From positions 1-64,000 of the forward strand of contig DATCKG010000036.1 of NCBI GenBank assembly GCA_036562385.1: a stretch of 64,000 bases of DNA, read 5' to 3'. Within the stretch, counting starts at the first letter, position 1. The number at the start of each line of letters is the position of its first letter. Below are positions 7,113 through 15,258 of this stretch, in pieces. A program made the translations under genes and the position numbers. The stretch is from DATCKG01 sp036562385 (GTDB taxonomy: Bacteria; Bacillota; Sulfobacillia; Symbiobacteriales; Symbiobacteriaceae). Under the pieces are notes generated by a model. It had not been told where the DNA came from. It did no database searches and saw only the letters and a list, made by a program, of their open reading frames with translations.

Positions 7113-8348
7113 GTGGTGCAGGAGTTTAACTACCAGGGTAGCGAGAACGAGAGCGAGGCTCGGGCAGAACTGGAGGCCGCACTGGGTGCGACGCTGAAGG
7201 AGGGCGACATCGTCACGGGCAGGGTCGTCCGGGTTGAGGACGACTCCCTGATGGTGGATGTCGGTTACAAGTCCGAGGGCATCATCACCTTGAATGAGCT
7301 CTCCCACCGCAAACTGCAGAATGCGGCGGAGGCCGGGCTGAAGGAAGGGGACGAGGTGCGGGTTCTGATTCTGTCCATGGACCGGAACGGTGAGGGCACC
7401 TTGCGCCTTTCCAAGCGCCGGGCCGATGAGGTCGCTGCCTGGGAGAAGATCATCCGCTGGCATGAAACCGGCGAGGTGGTCGAGGGCCAGGTGACGGAAG
7501 CGGTCAAAGGTGGCCTGGTGGTTGACCTCGGCCTGCGGGCCTTCCTCCCCGCGTCCCTGGTGGAGCGTGGCTACGTCAACGATCTGTCCAAGTACGTCGG
7601 CCAGACCATCAAGGTCAAGGTTATCGAGGTGGACAGGCACAAGAACAAGGTGATTCTCTCCCGCCGCCAGGTACTGGAGGAGGAGCGGGAGAAGGCCCGG
7701 AAGGCTTTCTGGGAGAGCGTGGAAGTGGGCCAGATCCGCGAAGGCACGGTGAAGAGCCTCACCGACTTTGGCGCCTTCATCGACCTGGGCGGCGTAGACG
7801 GCCTGCTGCACATCTCCGAGATCTCCTACGGACGCATCAAGCATCCCTCCGAGGTGCTGTCCGTGGGAGAGCGGATCAAGGTCAAGGTCCTGCGGCTGGA
7901 CCGGGAGAAGGAAAAGGTCTCCCTGGGCCGGAAGCAGGTGCTGCCTGATCCGTGGGAGACCGTGGCGGAGCGCTACCACGAGGGCGACATCGTCACGGGC
8001 ACCGTGGCCCGTCTGGCCACGTTCGGTGCCTTCGTGGAACTGGAGCCCGGCGTCGACGGCCTGATTCACATTTCCCAGATGGCCGATCACCGGGTCAACA
8101 CCCCTGGCGATGTGGTGCAGCCCGGCCAGGTGGTCCGGGTCCGGGTGCTCAGTGTCGACCCCGAGCAGCGCCGGATCAGCCTCAGCCTGCGAGGTGTGGA
8201 GCAGGAGGAGCCGGCGACCGCTCCTGAAGCGCCGGCTGCCGCAGAAGCTGCCTCTGCGGAGGAAGCCCCGACCGACGAGTCCGCCTCTGCAGCCCCAGTC
8301 GCCCCTGAAGTCCAGTCCGCCGAAGAGGAGCAGAAGCCCGAAGCTTGA
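7113..8348 (+). CDS. rpsA: 30S ribosomal protein S1 homologue (four S1 domains)
   Basis: This 411-residue RNA-binding protein has four S1 domains, at about residues 31-100, 120-185, 206-275 and 293-362. The third and fourth have the canonical DFGAFIDLGGVDGLLHIS and TFGAFVELEPGVDGLIHIS signatures. The first two are more divergent. The last 45 residues are an acidic Ala/Pro/Glu-rich tail. Four domains is the usual Gram-positive form, against six in proteobacterial S1. The role in translation initiation of such short S1 proteins is not settled. GTG 7113 and GTG 7116 both follow GAGGAGG. A strong terminator follows the gene. Confidence 0.93.
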   Translation: MVQEFNYQGSENESEARAELEAALGATLKEGDIVTGRVVRVEDDSLMVDVGYKSEGIITLNELSHRKLQNAAEAGLKEGDEVRVLILSMDRNGEGTLRLSKRRADEVAAWEKIIRWHETGEVVEGQVTEAVKGGLVVDLGLRAFLPASLVERGYVNDLSKYVGQTIKVKVIEVDRHKNKVILSRRQVLEEEREKARKAFWESVEVGQIREGTVKSLTDFGAFIDLGGVDGLLHISEISYGRIKHPSEVLSVGERIKVKVLRLDREKEKVSLGRKQVLPDPWETVAERYHEGDIVTGTVARLATFGAFVELEPGVDGLIHISQMADHRVNTPGDVVQPGQVVRVRVLSVDPEQRRISLSLRGVEQEEPATAPEAPAAAEAASAEEAPTDESASAAPVAPEVQSAEEEQKPEA

Positions 8349-8378
8349 GCCGAAGCGGTTTTTTCCCGAGCAAGATTG

Positions 8379-8411
8379 CGCCCTGAGCATGTCTCAGGGC
8401 GATTCTTTTTG
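8379..8411 (+). terminator. Rho-independent terminator of rpsA
   Basis: A 9-bp perfect stem (8379-8387 with 8393-8401) and a 5-base loop are followed by ATTCTTTTT. This is a clear intrinsic terminator. Confidence 0.85.
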
Positions 8412-8500
8412 TGAGGCAGCGAAAGGGTCCGGTGGACCGGTGGCGCCTGCAGGGGTTTACGGTGTTGGGCAGCGAAGTGATAGCCGAGGAGGCTTCAGCC

Positions 8501-10669
8501 ATGTCGTCACTTTCGCCCAAGCCGCTGATCATCGCGGAAAAGCCAGCGGCGGCCCGGGCCATCGCTGAGGCCCTGGGCGGTTTCCGGAAGCACAACGGGT
8601 ACCTGGAAAGTCCCCGATACCGGATCACGTGGGCTATCGGTCACCTGGTGGAACTGGCTCCGCCGGAGGAGTATGACCCGCGGTGGAAGCGGTGGAGTCT
8701 GAGCACCCTGCCGATCCTCCCGGAGCAGTTCCGGCTGCGGCCGGTGGAAGAGACCCGGAGCCAATTGGAAACGGTGCTCCGGCTGGCCCGTGCAGCCCCG
8801 GAACTGATCAACGCCTGCGACGCGGGGCGGGAGGGGGAGTTGATCTTCCGGCAGATTCTCGCCATCGGAGATCTCCGCCAGCCCGTCCGGCGCCTCTGGA
8901 TTTCTTCCCTCACCCCTGAGGCGATCCGGGAGGGGTTTGCCTCTCTGCGCCCTCAGGAGGAGTATGATCGGCTCTACCAGAGCGCCCTGTGCCGGGCCCA
9001 GGGAGACTGGCTGGTGGGTATCAACGCCACCCGGGCGTTCAGTGCCCGATGGGGCGAACTGTTCTCGGTGGGACGGGTGCAGACGCCCACGCTGGCGCTG
9101 CTCGTGCGCCGGGAGGAAGAGATTGAAGCGTTTCAGCCCGAGACGTACTGGGAGGTCTGGGCTGATTTTGCCGCCGCCGGGGGGCGGACCTACCGGGGCA
9201 AGTGGTTTGACGGCGAGAGCGACCGGATCCGGGATGAGCACCTGGCGGGGCTGATCGCGGCCCGCACCCGGAACCAGCTCGGGGTGGTGGAGCAGGTGGC
9301 GGAAAAGCCCGTCAGTGAACGGCCGCCCCAGCTGTTTGACCTGACCTCGCTGCAGCGGGAGGCCAACCGGCGCTATGGTCTGACCGCCGCGGCGACCCTG
9401 AAGGCGGCCCAGGACCTTTATGAGGCAAAGCTGATCACCTACCCCCGCACGGACTCCCGGTACCTGTCCCGCGATCTGGTGCCGCGCCTGCCGATGGCGC
9501 TGCGGGCGCTGGGGGGCCGGCCGGAATATGCGGCCCTGGTGCAGGGCGCCGACCTGAGGCAGGTGCATGCCGGCAACCGGCGGGTGGTGGACGACGGGAA
9601 GGTGACCGACCATCACGCCATCATCCCCACCGGGGAGCCGGTTCCGGAACTGACCGGGGTGCGGGCCAAGGTCTTCGACCTCATCGCCCGGCGCTTTCTG
9701 GCCCAGTTCTACCCGCCCGCGGAGTACCTGGACCTGGAGGTGGTGACCCGGGTGGGGGAGGACCGCTTCCGCACTCGGGGCCGGCGGGAACTGGCTGCCG
9801 GCTGGCGTGTGGTCGAGCCGCCCCGGCAGCCCCGGAAAGGGGAGGATGAGGAAGAGACGGCGCCGGTGCCGCCCCTCAGGGAAGGCGAGGGGGTCTTTAC
9901 GGAACAGGTCACGGTCCGCACCTGCACCACCAAGCCCCCCCGGCGGTATACCGAGGCGTCCCTGCTGGCGGCCATGGAGGCGGCCGGTCGGGAGGTGACC
10001 GACGAGGCCCTGCGGGAGGCCATGAAGGATCGCGGACTGGGCACTCCGGCCACCCGGGCCGCGATCATCGAGCGGCTGAAAGAGGTAGGGTACGTCACCG
10101 TGCAAAAAAAGGCGCTGGTCCCCACCCCCAAGGGCCGGCGGCTCCTGCAGCTCGTGGAGGCGGCAGGCGTCCAGGTCCTGATGAGCCCGGACCTGACTGG
10201 TGACTGGGAAAAGCGCATCGCCGACATCCAGCGGGGAACGGATGAGCCCGAACGGTTTATGGAGGCGATCCGGAACCTGACGGTGGAGGTGGTGGAGGCG
10301 GTCCGGTCAGCAGGGGCGGAGGAGGCTTGCGAGCAGCCGGTGCTGGCGGTGCCATGCCCCTGCTGCGGCCACCGGGTTTCCCGGACCAGCCGCGGTTGGG
10401 TGTGTGGAGGGCCGGAGTGCGGCCTGCGGGTGCCTTCCTTCCTGCTGGGCAAGGTGATCGATGCCCCGCTGGCAGAGGCGCTGCTCAGCTGGGGGCGCAC
10501 GCCGCTGATTACGGGCTTCATCTCTTCCCGCACCGGGCGGACCTTCTCCGCCTATCTGGTGCTGCAGGGCAACCGGGTGGAGTTCGAGTTTCCGCCGGAA
10601 CGGCCCCGGAAGCGGAGCCGGCGGATCGCGGGCCGGGCACGGAAATCCCAGGGGGCGGAAAAGCGGTAG
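8501..10669 (+). CDS. topB: DNA topoisomerase III (type IA)
   Basis: This 722-residue type IA topoisomerase relaxes and decatenates DNA through a 5'-phosphotyrosine link. The Toprim domain is at the N-terminus, with LIIAEKPAAARAIAEAL and the acidic DAGREGELIF motif. The active-site tyrosine is in KLITYPRTDSRYLS. HHAIIPTG and GTPATRAAIIERL are also typical. The C-terminus has a zinc-ribbon-like set of cysteines (CPCCGHRVS, then CGGPECG). ATG 8501 is chosen because GCCGAGGAGGC lies just upstream and the conserved N-terminus starts there. Longer in-frame starts run into the rpsA terminator. Confidence 0.93.
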   Translation: MSSLSPKPLIIAEKPAAARAIAEALGGFRKHNGYLESPRYRITWAIGHLVELAPPEEYDPRWKRWSLSTLPILPEQFRLRPVEETRSQLETVLRLARAAPELINACDAGREGELIFRQILAIGDLRQPVRRLWISSLTPEAIREGFASLRPQEEYDRLYQSALCRAQGDWLVGINATRAFSARWGELFSVGRVQTPTLALLVRREEEIEAFQPETYWEVWADFAAAGGRTYRGKWFDGESDRIRDEHLAGLIAARTRNQLGVVEQVAEKPVSERPPQLFDLTSLQREANRRYGLTAAATLKAAQDLYEAKLITYPRTDSRYLSRDLVPRLPMALRALGGRPEYAALVQGADLRQVHAGNRRVVDDGKVTDHHAIIPTGEPVPELTGVRAKVFDLIARRFLAQFYPPAEYLDLEVVTRVGEDRFRTRGRRELAAGWRVVEPPRQPRKGEDEEETAPVPPLREGEGVFTEQVTVRTCTTKPPRRYTEASLLAAMEAAGREVTDEALREAMKDRGLGTPATRAAIIERLKEVGYVTVQKKALVPTPKGRRLLQLVEAAGVQVLMSPDLTGDWEKRIADIQRGTDEPERFMEAIRNLTVEVVEAVRSAGAEEACEQPVLAVPCPCCGHRVSRTSRGWVCGGPECGLRVPSFLLGKVIDAPLAEALLSWGRTPLITGFISSRTGRTFSAYLVLQGNRVEFEFPPERPRKRSRRIAGRARKSQGAEKR

Positions 10670-10684
10670 CGTGGCCATATCACT

Positions 10685-10714
10685 GCGCCTCCGGCGCTTC
10701 TACGCCGGAGGCGC
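10685..10714 (+). terminator. Perfect 12-bp hairpin after topB
   Basis: GCGCCTCCGGCG (10685-10696) pairs perfectly with CGCCGGAGGCGC (10703-10714) across a 6-base loop. No T-run follows directly. A second, overlapping option pairs GGCGCC at about 10710 with GGCGCC at about 10728, which is followed by TTTCGCTTT. The two foldings exclude each other. It is most simply a terminator. Confidence 0.55.
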
Positions 10715-10830
10715 CGCTGTATGTTGGGCGCCTTTCGCTTTGATGGCAAATGTATGCCTCTGTATAGGAAATCACAGCCAGAGTCACCATGAAGAGTGTG
10801 AACCCTGTCGTGTGGGAGGTGTTTCCTCCG

Positions 10831-11478
10831 GTGATGCCGACAGGATCGGTGGCGCTGGTTCTTCTGCTGCTTCTTGCCGGCTTCGGCTTTCTGGACGGCA
10901 TCCTGGCGCGCATGCGCCTGACGGCCAGGCAGGTGCTGGCCGTGGCCGCCGCCATGCTGCTGGGCAGCCCCTTTACGCTTTCCCTGGCCCCTGATCTGCG
11001 CCTGAACGTGGGGACAGGGCTGGTGTCGGTGGCGGCGGCCATGGGACTGATGGCCGGCTGTGGCAGCGGGAGGGAAATTCTGCGCACGGCGGCGTCCGCG
11101 CTGGTGACGGCCACCGCCGTGTATCTGGTGGGCCGCTGGTTTCCGCCGGGGTGGCCCACGGAACTCAACTTCTTTTATCTGGACGCCCAGTATCTCTTTG
11201 GGCTGATGGCCGCCCTGGTGGCGTGCGGGACGGGCCGGAGCCATCGGGGCATCTTTGCCGCCGCCGTGCTGGGTGTGATGCTGGCGGATCTGGCCCATTT
11301 TGCCGCCAAGCGCTGGGGCGACGGCAAGGCCGGCATCATCCACATCGGGGGCGGGCCGTTCTGGGCCACCGCCGTGGTGGCCGGTCTGCTGGCGGTGCTG
11401 CTGGCGGAACTGGTGGGAGAGCGGAGGCAATCGGTGCCGCATTCTCCGGCACAGCACCCGCCGGGGCCCCTTCCTTGA
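10831..11478 (+). CDS. Hypothetical polytopic membrane protein
   Basis: This protein of about 215 residues has some seven hydrophobic segments and is not recognised. Segments include SVALVLLLLLAGFGFLDGI, VLAVAAAMLLG, LVSVAAAMGLMAG, ASALVTATAVYLVG, FGLMAALVA, IFAAAVLGVMLADLAHFA and WATAVVAGLLAVLLAEL. A conserved-looking HFAAKRWGDGKAGIIHIGGG loop lies before the last helix. I choose GTG 10831 because GGGAGGT lies 10 bases upstream. An ATG at 10789 would add 14 residues without a good ribosome binding site. Bacillus has unrelated-looking sporulation membrane genes (yphA/seaA) near der, so a sporulation link is only a positional hint. Confidence 0.7.
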   Translation: MMPTGSVALVLLLLLAGFGFLDGILARMRLTARQVLAVAAAMLLGSPFTLSLAPDLRLNVGTGLVSVAAAMGLMAGCGSGREILRTAASALVTATAVYLVGRWFPPGWPTELNFFYLDAQYLFGLMAALVACGTGRSHRGIFAAAVLGVMLADLAHFAAKRWGDGKAGIIHIGGGPFWATAVVAGLLAVLLAELVGERRQSVPHSPAQHPPGPLP

Positions 11479-11576
11479 CGGCGGGCGCTACATCCGACAT
11501 AATGGCGTAGATACTGGGTTATCTGTGGCTGCCGGCCATGGCCGGCTCGGATATGGAACGCAAAGGGGCGAAGAAC

Positions 11577-13049
11577 ATGGCGCGGTTGCCCAAGCCCGTG
11601 GTTGTAAAGGTTGCACCCGGCAGCCTGGCCGAGCAGGCCGGCATCCGGCCCGGCGATAAGGTGATGGAGATCAACGGCCGGCCCGTTCGGGACGACCTGG
11701 ACTATCGGTTCTTGTGTGCCGATGAAAAGCTGACGATCAAGGTGGTCAGTCCCACCGGTCAGAGCCGCCTGGTGACCATCACCAAGGAGTTCGATGAAGA
11801 CCTGGGGATCGATTTTGGCGGAAAGGCCATCTTTGACGGGATCTACACCTGCCAAAACAAGTGCGTATTTTGCTTCGTCCATCAGCAGCCCAAGGGCATG
11901 AGACCCACCCTGAACCTGATGGATGACGATTTCCGGCTTTCTTACATGCACGGCAACTTCATCACCCTGGTGGGCATGCCGCCGGAGCACATGCAGCGGA
12001 TTCTGGAACAGAAGCTGAGCCCGCTGTACATCTCGGTGCACGCGACCGACGATGACCTGCGGGCCTTCCTGATGGGCACGGACAAGGCCCGGGGCATCAT
12101 GGATCAGCTCCGGACCCTGGCCCGGGGCGGCATTCAGTTTCACACCCAGGTGGTGGCCTGCCCGGGGCTGAACGACGGCGAACATCTGGATCGGACCATC
12201 CGGGATCTGACCACTCTGGGACCGGACGCCCTCCTGTCCATCTCGGTGGTGCCGGTGGGGCTCACCCGCTACCGGCGGGGGCTTTATCCCCTCCGGCCGT
12301 ACACCCCGGAGGAGAGCGCCCGGATGATCGACCAGATTGAGGCCTGGCAGCGGCGGCTGCGGCCTGAATGGGGGACTGTCCTGGTCCACGCCTCCGATGA
12401 GTGGTACGTGATGGCCGGGCGTGAGGTGCCGCCCGCGGAGGTGTACGAGGATTTTGCGCAGTTGGAAAACGGGGTGGGCATGATTCGCCTGTTCTTGGAG
12501 CAGATGAAGGCGACCACACCCCGCCTTCCCGCCGCCGTGCCGGCGCCCCGGAAAGTGACCGTGGCCACAGGGGTCCTGGCCACGGAAACCCTCCGGCGCG
12601 CAGCCGAATGGCTGATGTCGCATGTGCAGAATCTGGCGGTGGATGTGGCCACCATTGAGAATGAGTTTTACGGCAGTACCGTCACCGTGGCCGGGCTTCT
12701 GCTGGCCCGGGACATCGTCCGGCAACTGAAGGACCGAGGGGACCTCGGTGACCTGGTGCTGCTGCCTGCCGTTGCCTTCCGGGCGGACGGCTGCATGTCG
12801 CTGGACAACGTGACGCCGGAGCAGATCAGCCAGGAACTGGGGGGCGTTCCCGTGGCCCTGGCCGGTTCCCCGGCCGAGCTTGCCCAGGCAGCCACGGGCG
12901 GCCTGCTGGCTCCGCCCAGGCGGCGTCGTTACCGCCTCCTGCGCCGGCATCGGGGGGAGGCCGCGGTGGTCAACATGGCCCGGCAGGAAAAGGATCCATT
13001 GGGCCGGTGTGTGCGCTCCCCGGGCTTGACTTCGCCCCTGGGTGAATGA
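11577..13049 (+). CDS. DUF512 protein: PDZ domain plus radical-SAM-like core
   Basis: This 490-residue protein is of the DUF512 family. The first 60 residues form a PDZ-like domain (APGSLAEQAGIRPGDKVMEI). It is followed by a cysteine motif TCQNKCVFCFVHQQPKG (C-x3-C-x2-C), which is the radical SAM iron-sulphur signature. MRPTLNLMDDDFRLSYMHG and GNFITLVGM are family hallmarks. The C-terminal half carries the DUF512 domain proper (VATGVLATETLR, IENEFYGSTVTVAGLL). The reaction is unknown. ATG 11577 follows AAAGGGGCGAAG. The gene precedes der, a common arrangement in clostridia, suggesting but not proving a link to ribosome biogenesis. Confidence 0.88.
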   Translation: MARLPKPVVVKVAPGSLAEQAGIRPGDKVMEINGRPVRDDLDYRFLCADEKLTIKVVSPTGQSRLVTITKEFDEDLGIDFGGKAIFDGIYTCQNKCVFCFVHQQPKGMRPTLNLMDDDFRLSYMHGNFITLVGMPPEHMQRILEQKLSPLYISVHATDDDLRAFLMGTDKARGIMDQLRTLARGGIQFHTQVVACPGLNDGEHLDRTIRDLTTLGPDALLSISVVPVGLTRYRRGLYPLRPYTPEESARMIDQIEAWQRRLRPEWGTVLVHASDEWYVMAGREVPPAEVYEDFAQLENGVGMIRLFLEQMKATTPRLPAAVPAPRKVTVATGVLATETLRRAAEWLMSHVQNLAVDVATIENEFYGSTVTVAGLLLARDIVRQLKDRGDLGDLVLLPAVAFRADGCMSLDNVTPEQISQELGGVPVALAGSPAELAQAATGGLLAPPRRRRYRLLRRHRGEAAVVNMARQEKDPLGRCVRSPGLTSPLGE

Positions 13050-13082
13050 CGGCTGAAACACCAGCAGATGCGGGGGATTTCC

Positions 13083-14501
13083 ATGAAGCCAATCGTTGCC
13101 ATCGTGGGACGGCCCAACGTGGGCAAGTCCACCCTGTTCAACCGTCTCATCCAGAGCCGCCACGCAATCGTGGAAGACGTGCCCGGAGTCACCCGGGACC
13201 GAATTTACGCGGACACCGAGTGGAACGGCCGGTCCTTCACTCTGGTGGATACCGGCGGGATTGTGATCAGCCCGGAAGGGGATACCATCGAGGCCCACGT
13301 GACCAAGCAGGCGGAACTGGCCATTCGCGAGGCGGACGTGATCATTTTCGTCTGCGATGTGACCCAGGGCGTCACCGCTGCGGACATGGAAGTGGCTGAC
13401 CGGTTGCGGCGTGTTCAGAAGCGGGTGATCCTCTGCGTCAACAAGGTGGAAAACCTCAAGCGGGAAGAGGACGCCCTGGAGTTTTGGCAGCTCGGGCTGG
13501 AACCGATGTTCACGATCTCTGCCGAGCATGGCTTGGGTACCGGGGACCTGCTGGACGCGGTGGTGCAGATGCTGCCGGCGCCCACCGGCCAGGAGGAGCA
13601 GGAGGACGAGGAACTGGTACGGGTGGCTGTCATCGGCCGGCCCAACGTGGGCAAGTCCTCGTTGGTGAACGCGATCTTGGGGGAGGAACGGGTGATCGTC
13701 TCCGACGTGCCCGGTACCACCCGGGATGCGGTGGACGTGCTGGTGCAAAAGGGAGAGGACCGCTTTCTCCTCATTGACACCGCGGGGATGCGCCGGCGGG
13801 GCCGTGTCGAGCAACCGGTAGAGCGGTACAGCGTGCTGCGTGCCCTGCGGGCGGTGGACCGGGCGCAGGTGGTGCTGCTGGTGATCGACGCCACCGAAGG
13901 CGTCACCGAGCAGGACCAGCGGATTGCCGGCTATGCCCACGAAGCCGGTAAGGCGTGCATCGTGGTGGTTAACAAGTGGGACCTGGTGCAGAAGGATGAC
14001 CGGACCATGGACCTGTACCGGGAGAAGGTGAAGGAGCGGCTGGCTTTCATGGACTACGCCATGGTGGCCTTCCTGTCCGCGAAGACGCGGGCGCGGGTTC
14101 ACCGGCTTTTGCCCATGATTCGGAAAGCGGCGGAGAACCACGCCCGCCGGATCGGTACTGCCGAACTGAATCACCTGATCCGGGAAGCGTACAACCTGAA
14201 TCCGCCGCCATCCGACAAGGGGCGGCGGCTCAAGATCTACTTCGTGACGCAGCCCCAAGCCAGCCCGCCCAGCTTCGTTTTCTTTGTCAACGACCCGGAG
14301 TTGGTCCATTTCTCATACAAGCGCTACTTGGAAAACCAACTTCGGCAGGCGTATGATTTTGAAGGAACCCCCATTCGCCTCTATTTCCGTAGCAAAGGCA
14401 AAGTGGACGAGTCGGAACGTCCTGTCCCTGTTCGGAGGGTGCTGCCCACCGGCAAAGTGCGGGTGATCCGACGGGCCCCCCAAAAGCGGGGGACGGAGTG
14501 A
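13083..14501 (+). CDS. der: Ribosome biogenesis GTPase Der (EngA)
   Basis: This 472-residue double-GTPase is needed for late 50S subunit assembly. Two G1 motifs GRPNVGKS lie at about residues 9-16 and 184-191. DTGG and DTAG mark the switch II sites, and NKVE and NKWD the guanine-recognition sites. A KH-like C-terminal domain follows (SPPSFVFFVNDPE, YLENQLRQAYDFEGTPIRL). ATG 13083 is preferred over ATG 13068 because GCGGGGGATTT is correctly spaced and the conserved N-terminus begins there. Confidence 0.96.
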   Translation: MKPIVAIVGRPNVGKSTLFNRLIQSRHAIVEDVPGVTRDRIYADTEWNGRSFTLVDTGGIVISPEGDTIEAHVTKQAELAIREADVIIFVCDVTQGVTAADMEVADRLRRVQKRVILCVNKVENLKREEDALEFWQLGLEPMFTISAEHGLGTGDLLDAVVQMLPAPTGQEEQEDEELVRVAVIGRPNVGKSSLVNAILGEERVIVSDVPGTTRDAVDVLVQKGEDRFLLIDTAGMRRRGRVEQPVERYSVLRALRAVDRAQVVLLVIDATEGVTEQDQRIAGYAHEAGKACIVVVNKWDLVQKDDRTMDLYREKVKERLAFMDYAMVAFLSAKTRARVHRLLPMIRKAAENHARRIGTAELNHLIREAYNLNPPPSDKGRRLKIYFVTQPQASPPSFVFFVNDPELVHFSYKRYLENQLRQAYDFEGTPIRLYFRSKGKVDESERPVPVRRVLPTGKVRVIRRAPQKRGTE

Positions 14502-14528
14502 ACTCCGCATCTTCCTCTGCCAGCCGAT

Positions 14529-14547
14529 TTTAGTACCTGCTCCTAAT
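14529..14547 (+). promoter_or_regulatory. FapR-like operator upstream of plsY
   Basis: The sequence TTTAGTACCTGCTCCTAAT at 14529-14547 closely matches the operator of FapR, the malonyl-CoA-sensing repressor of Firmicute lipid genes. The left half TTAGTACCT is a perfect match to the known core and the right half is an inverted TTAGG. A TAATAC at 14544-14549 could be an overlapping -10 box. The site lies 88 bases before plsY, which makes lysophosphatidate, so the regulatory logic fits. FapR itself is not in this window. Confidence 0.6.
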
Positions 14548-14634
14548 ACCAGGAATTACGCTGTCGACGGCGAAGTCTATTGACAGGGTCGACCACCCAC
14601 GAGGCTGCAGCTGGTCCGCAAGGAGGATGCGATC

Positions 14635-15231
14635 GTGGCTTTGGCACTGGCAGCGCTGATTGGCTACCTGTTGGGATCGATTCCGTTCGGTTTTCTCATC
14701 GGCCTGCGGCAGGGGATTGATGTGCGGAAGTACGGCAGCGGCGCTACCGGCGCCACCAATGTGCTCCGCACCCTGGGCGGGCCTCCGGCCGCGGTGACGG
14801 CAGCTTTGGACGCGGCCAAGGGATTGCTGGCCGTTTACATCGGCTACCGGCTGGGCGGTGAACTGGGCTACGCCTGGGCTGGTTTTGGGGCAGTGGTGGG
14901 GCACTCGTATCCGGTCTGGCTCGGGTTCCGGGGTGGCAAGAGCGTGGTGACCAGCTTCGCGGTACTGCTGCCGGTAGCTCCCGTGGCCTGCCTGGTGGGC
15001 CTGGCCGCCGGGATTGCCGCCATCATCCCGAGCCGGTGGGTCTCCCTGGGGTCCCTGACCGGGGCGCTGGTAACCCTCCTGATCATTGGATTCGGAGGGG
15101 CCGTTGTGCCCTACAAGCTGTTGGCGCTGGGGGCGGTGCTGGTGATCTACATCCGGCACTGGGAAAACATCAAACGAATCGCAGCGGGGACGGAGAACAA
15201 ACTGGGTCAGAAAGCCCGCCCGCGGGCGTAG
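14635..15231 (+). CDS. plsY: Acyl-phosphate:glycerol-3-phosphate acyltransferase
   Basis: This 198-residue polytopic membrane enzyme transfers an acyl group from acyl-phosphate to glycerol-3-phosphate, the first step of phospholipid synthesis in most bacteria. It shows the three cytoplasmic PlsY motifs: GSIPFGFLIG with the following GSGATGATNVLR, the GHSYPVWLGFRGGKSV block and a C-terminal IRHWENIKRI. Length is normal. GTG 14635 follows AAGGAGGATGCGATC. gpsA, which supplies the glycerol-3-phosphate, is 27 bases downstream, so substrate and enzyme genes are paired behind a FapR-like site. Confidence 0.95.
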   Translation: MALALAALIGYLLGSIPFGFLIGLRQGIDVRKYGSGATGATNVLRTLGGPPAAVTAALDAAKGLLAVYIGYRLGGELGYAWAGFGAVVGHSYPVWLGFRGGKSVVTSFAVLLPVAPVACLVGLAAGIAAIIPSRWVSLGSLTGALVTLLIIGFGGAVVPYKLLALGAVLVIYIRHWENIKRIAAGTENKLGQKARPRA

Positions 15232-15258
15232 GGGACGGTTCCTGATGGAGGTGTGGCG

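Noticed and set aside
14580..14585. A perfect TTGACA before plsY
   Set aside because: No -10-like sequence lies 16-18 bases downstream, so it is not a promoter on its own. The FapR-like site upstream is the more likely control point.
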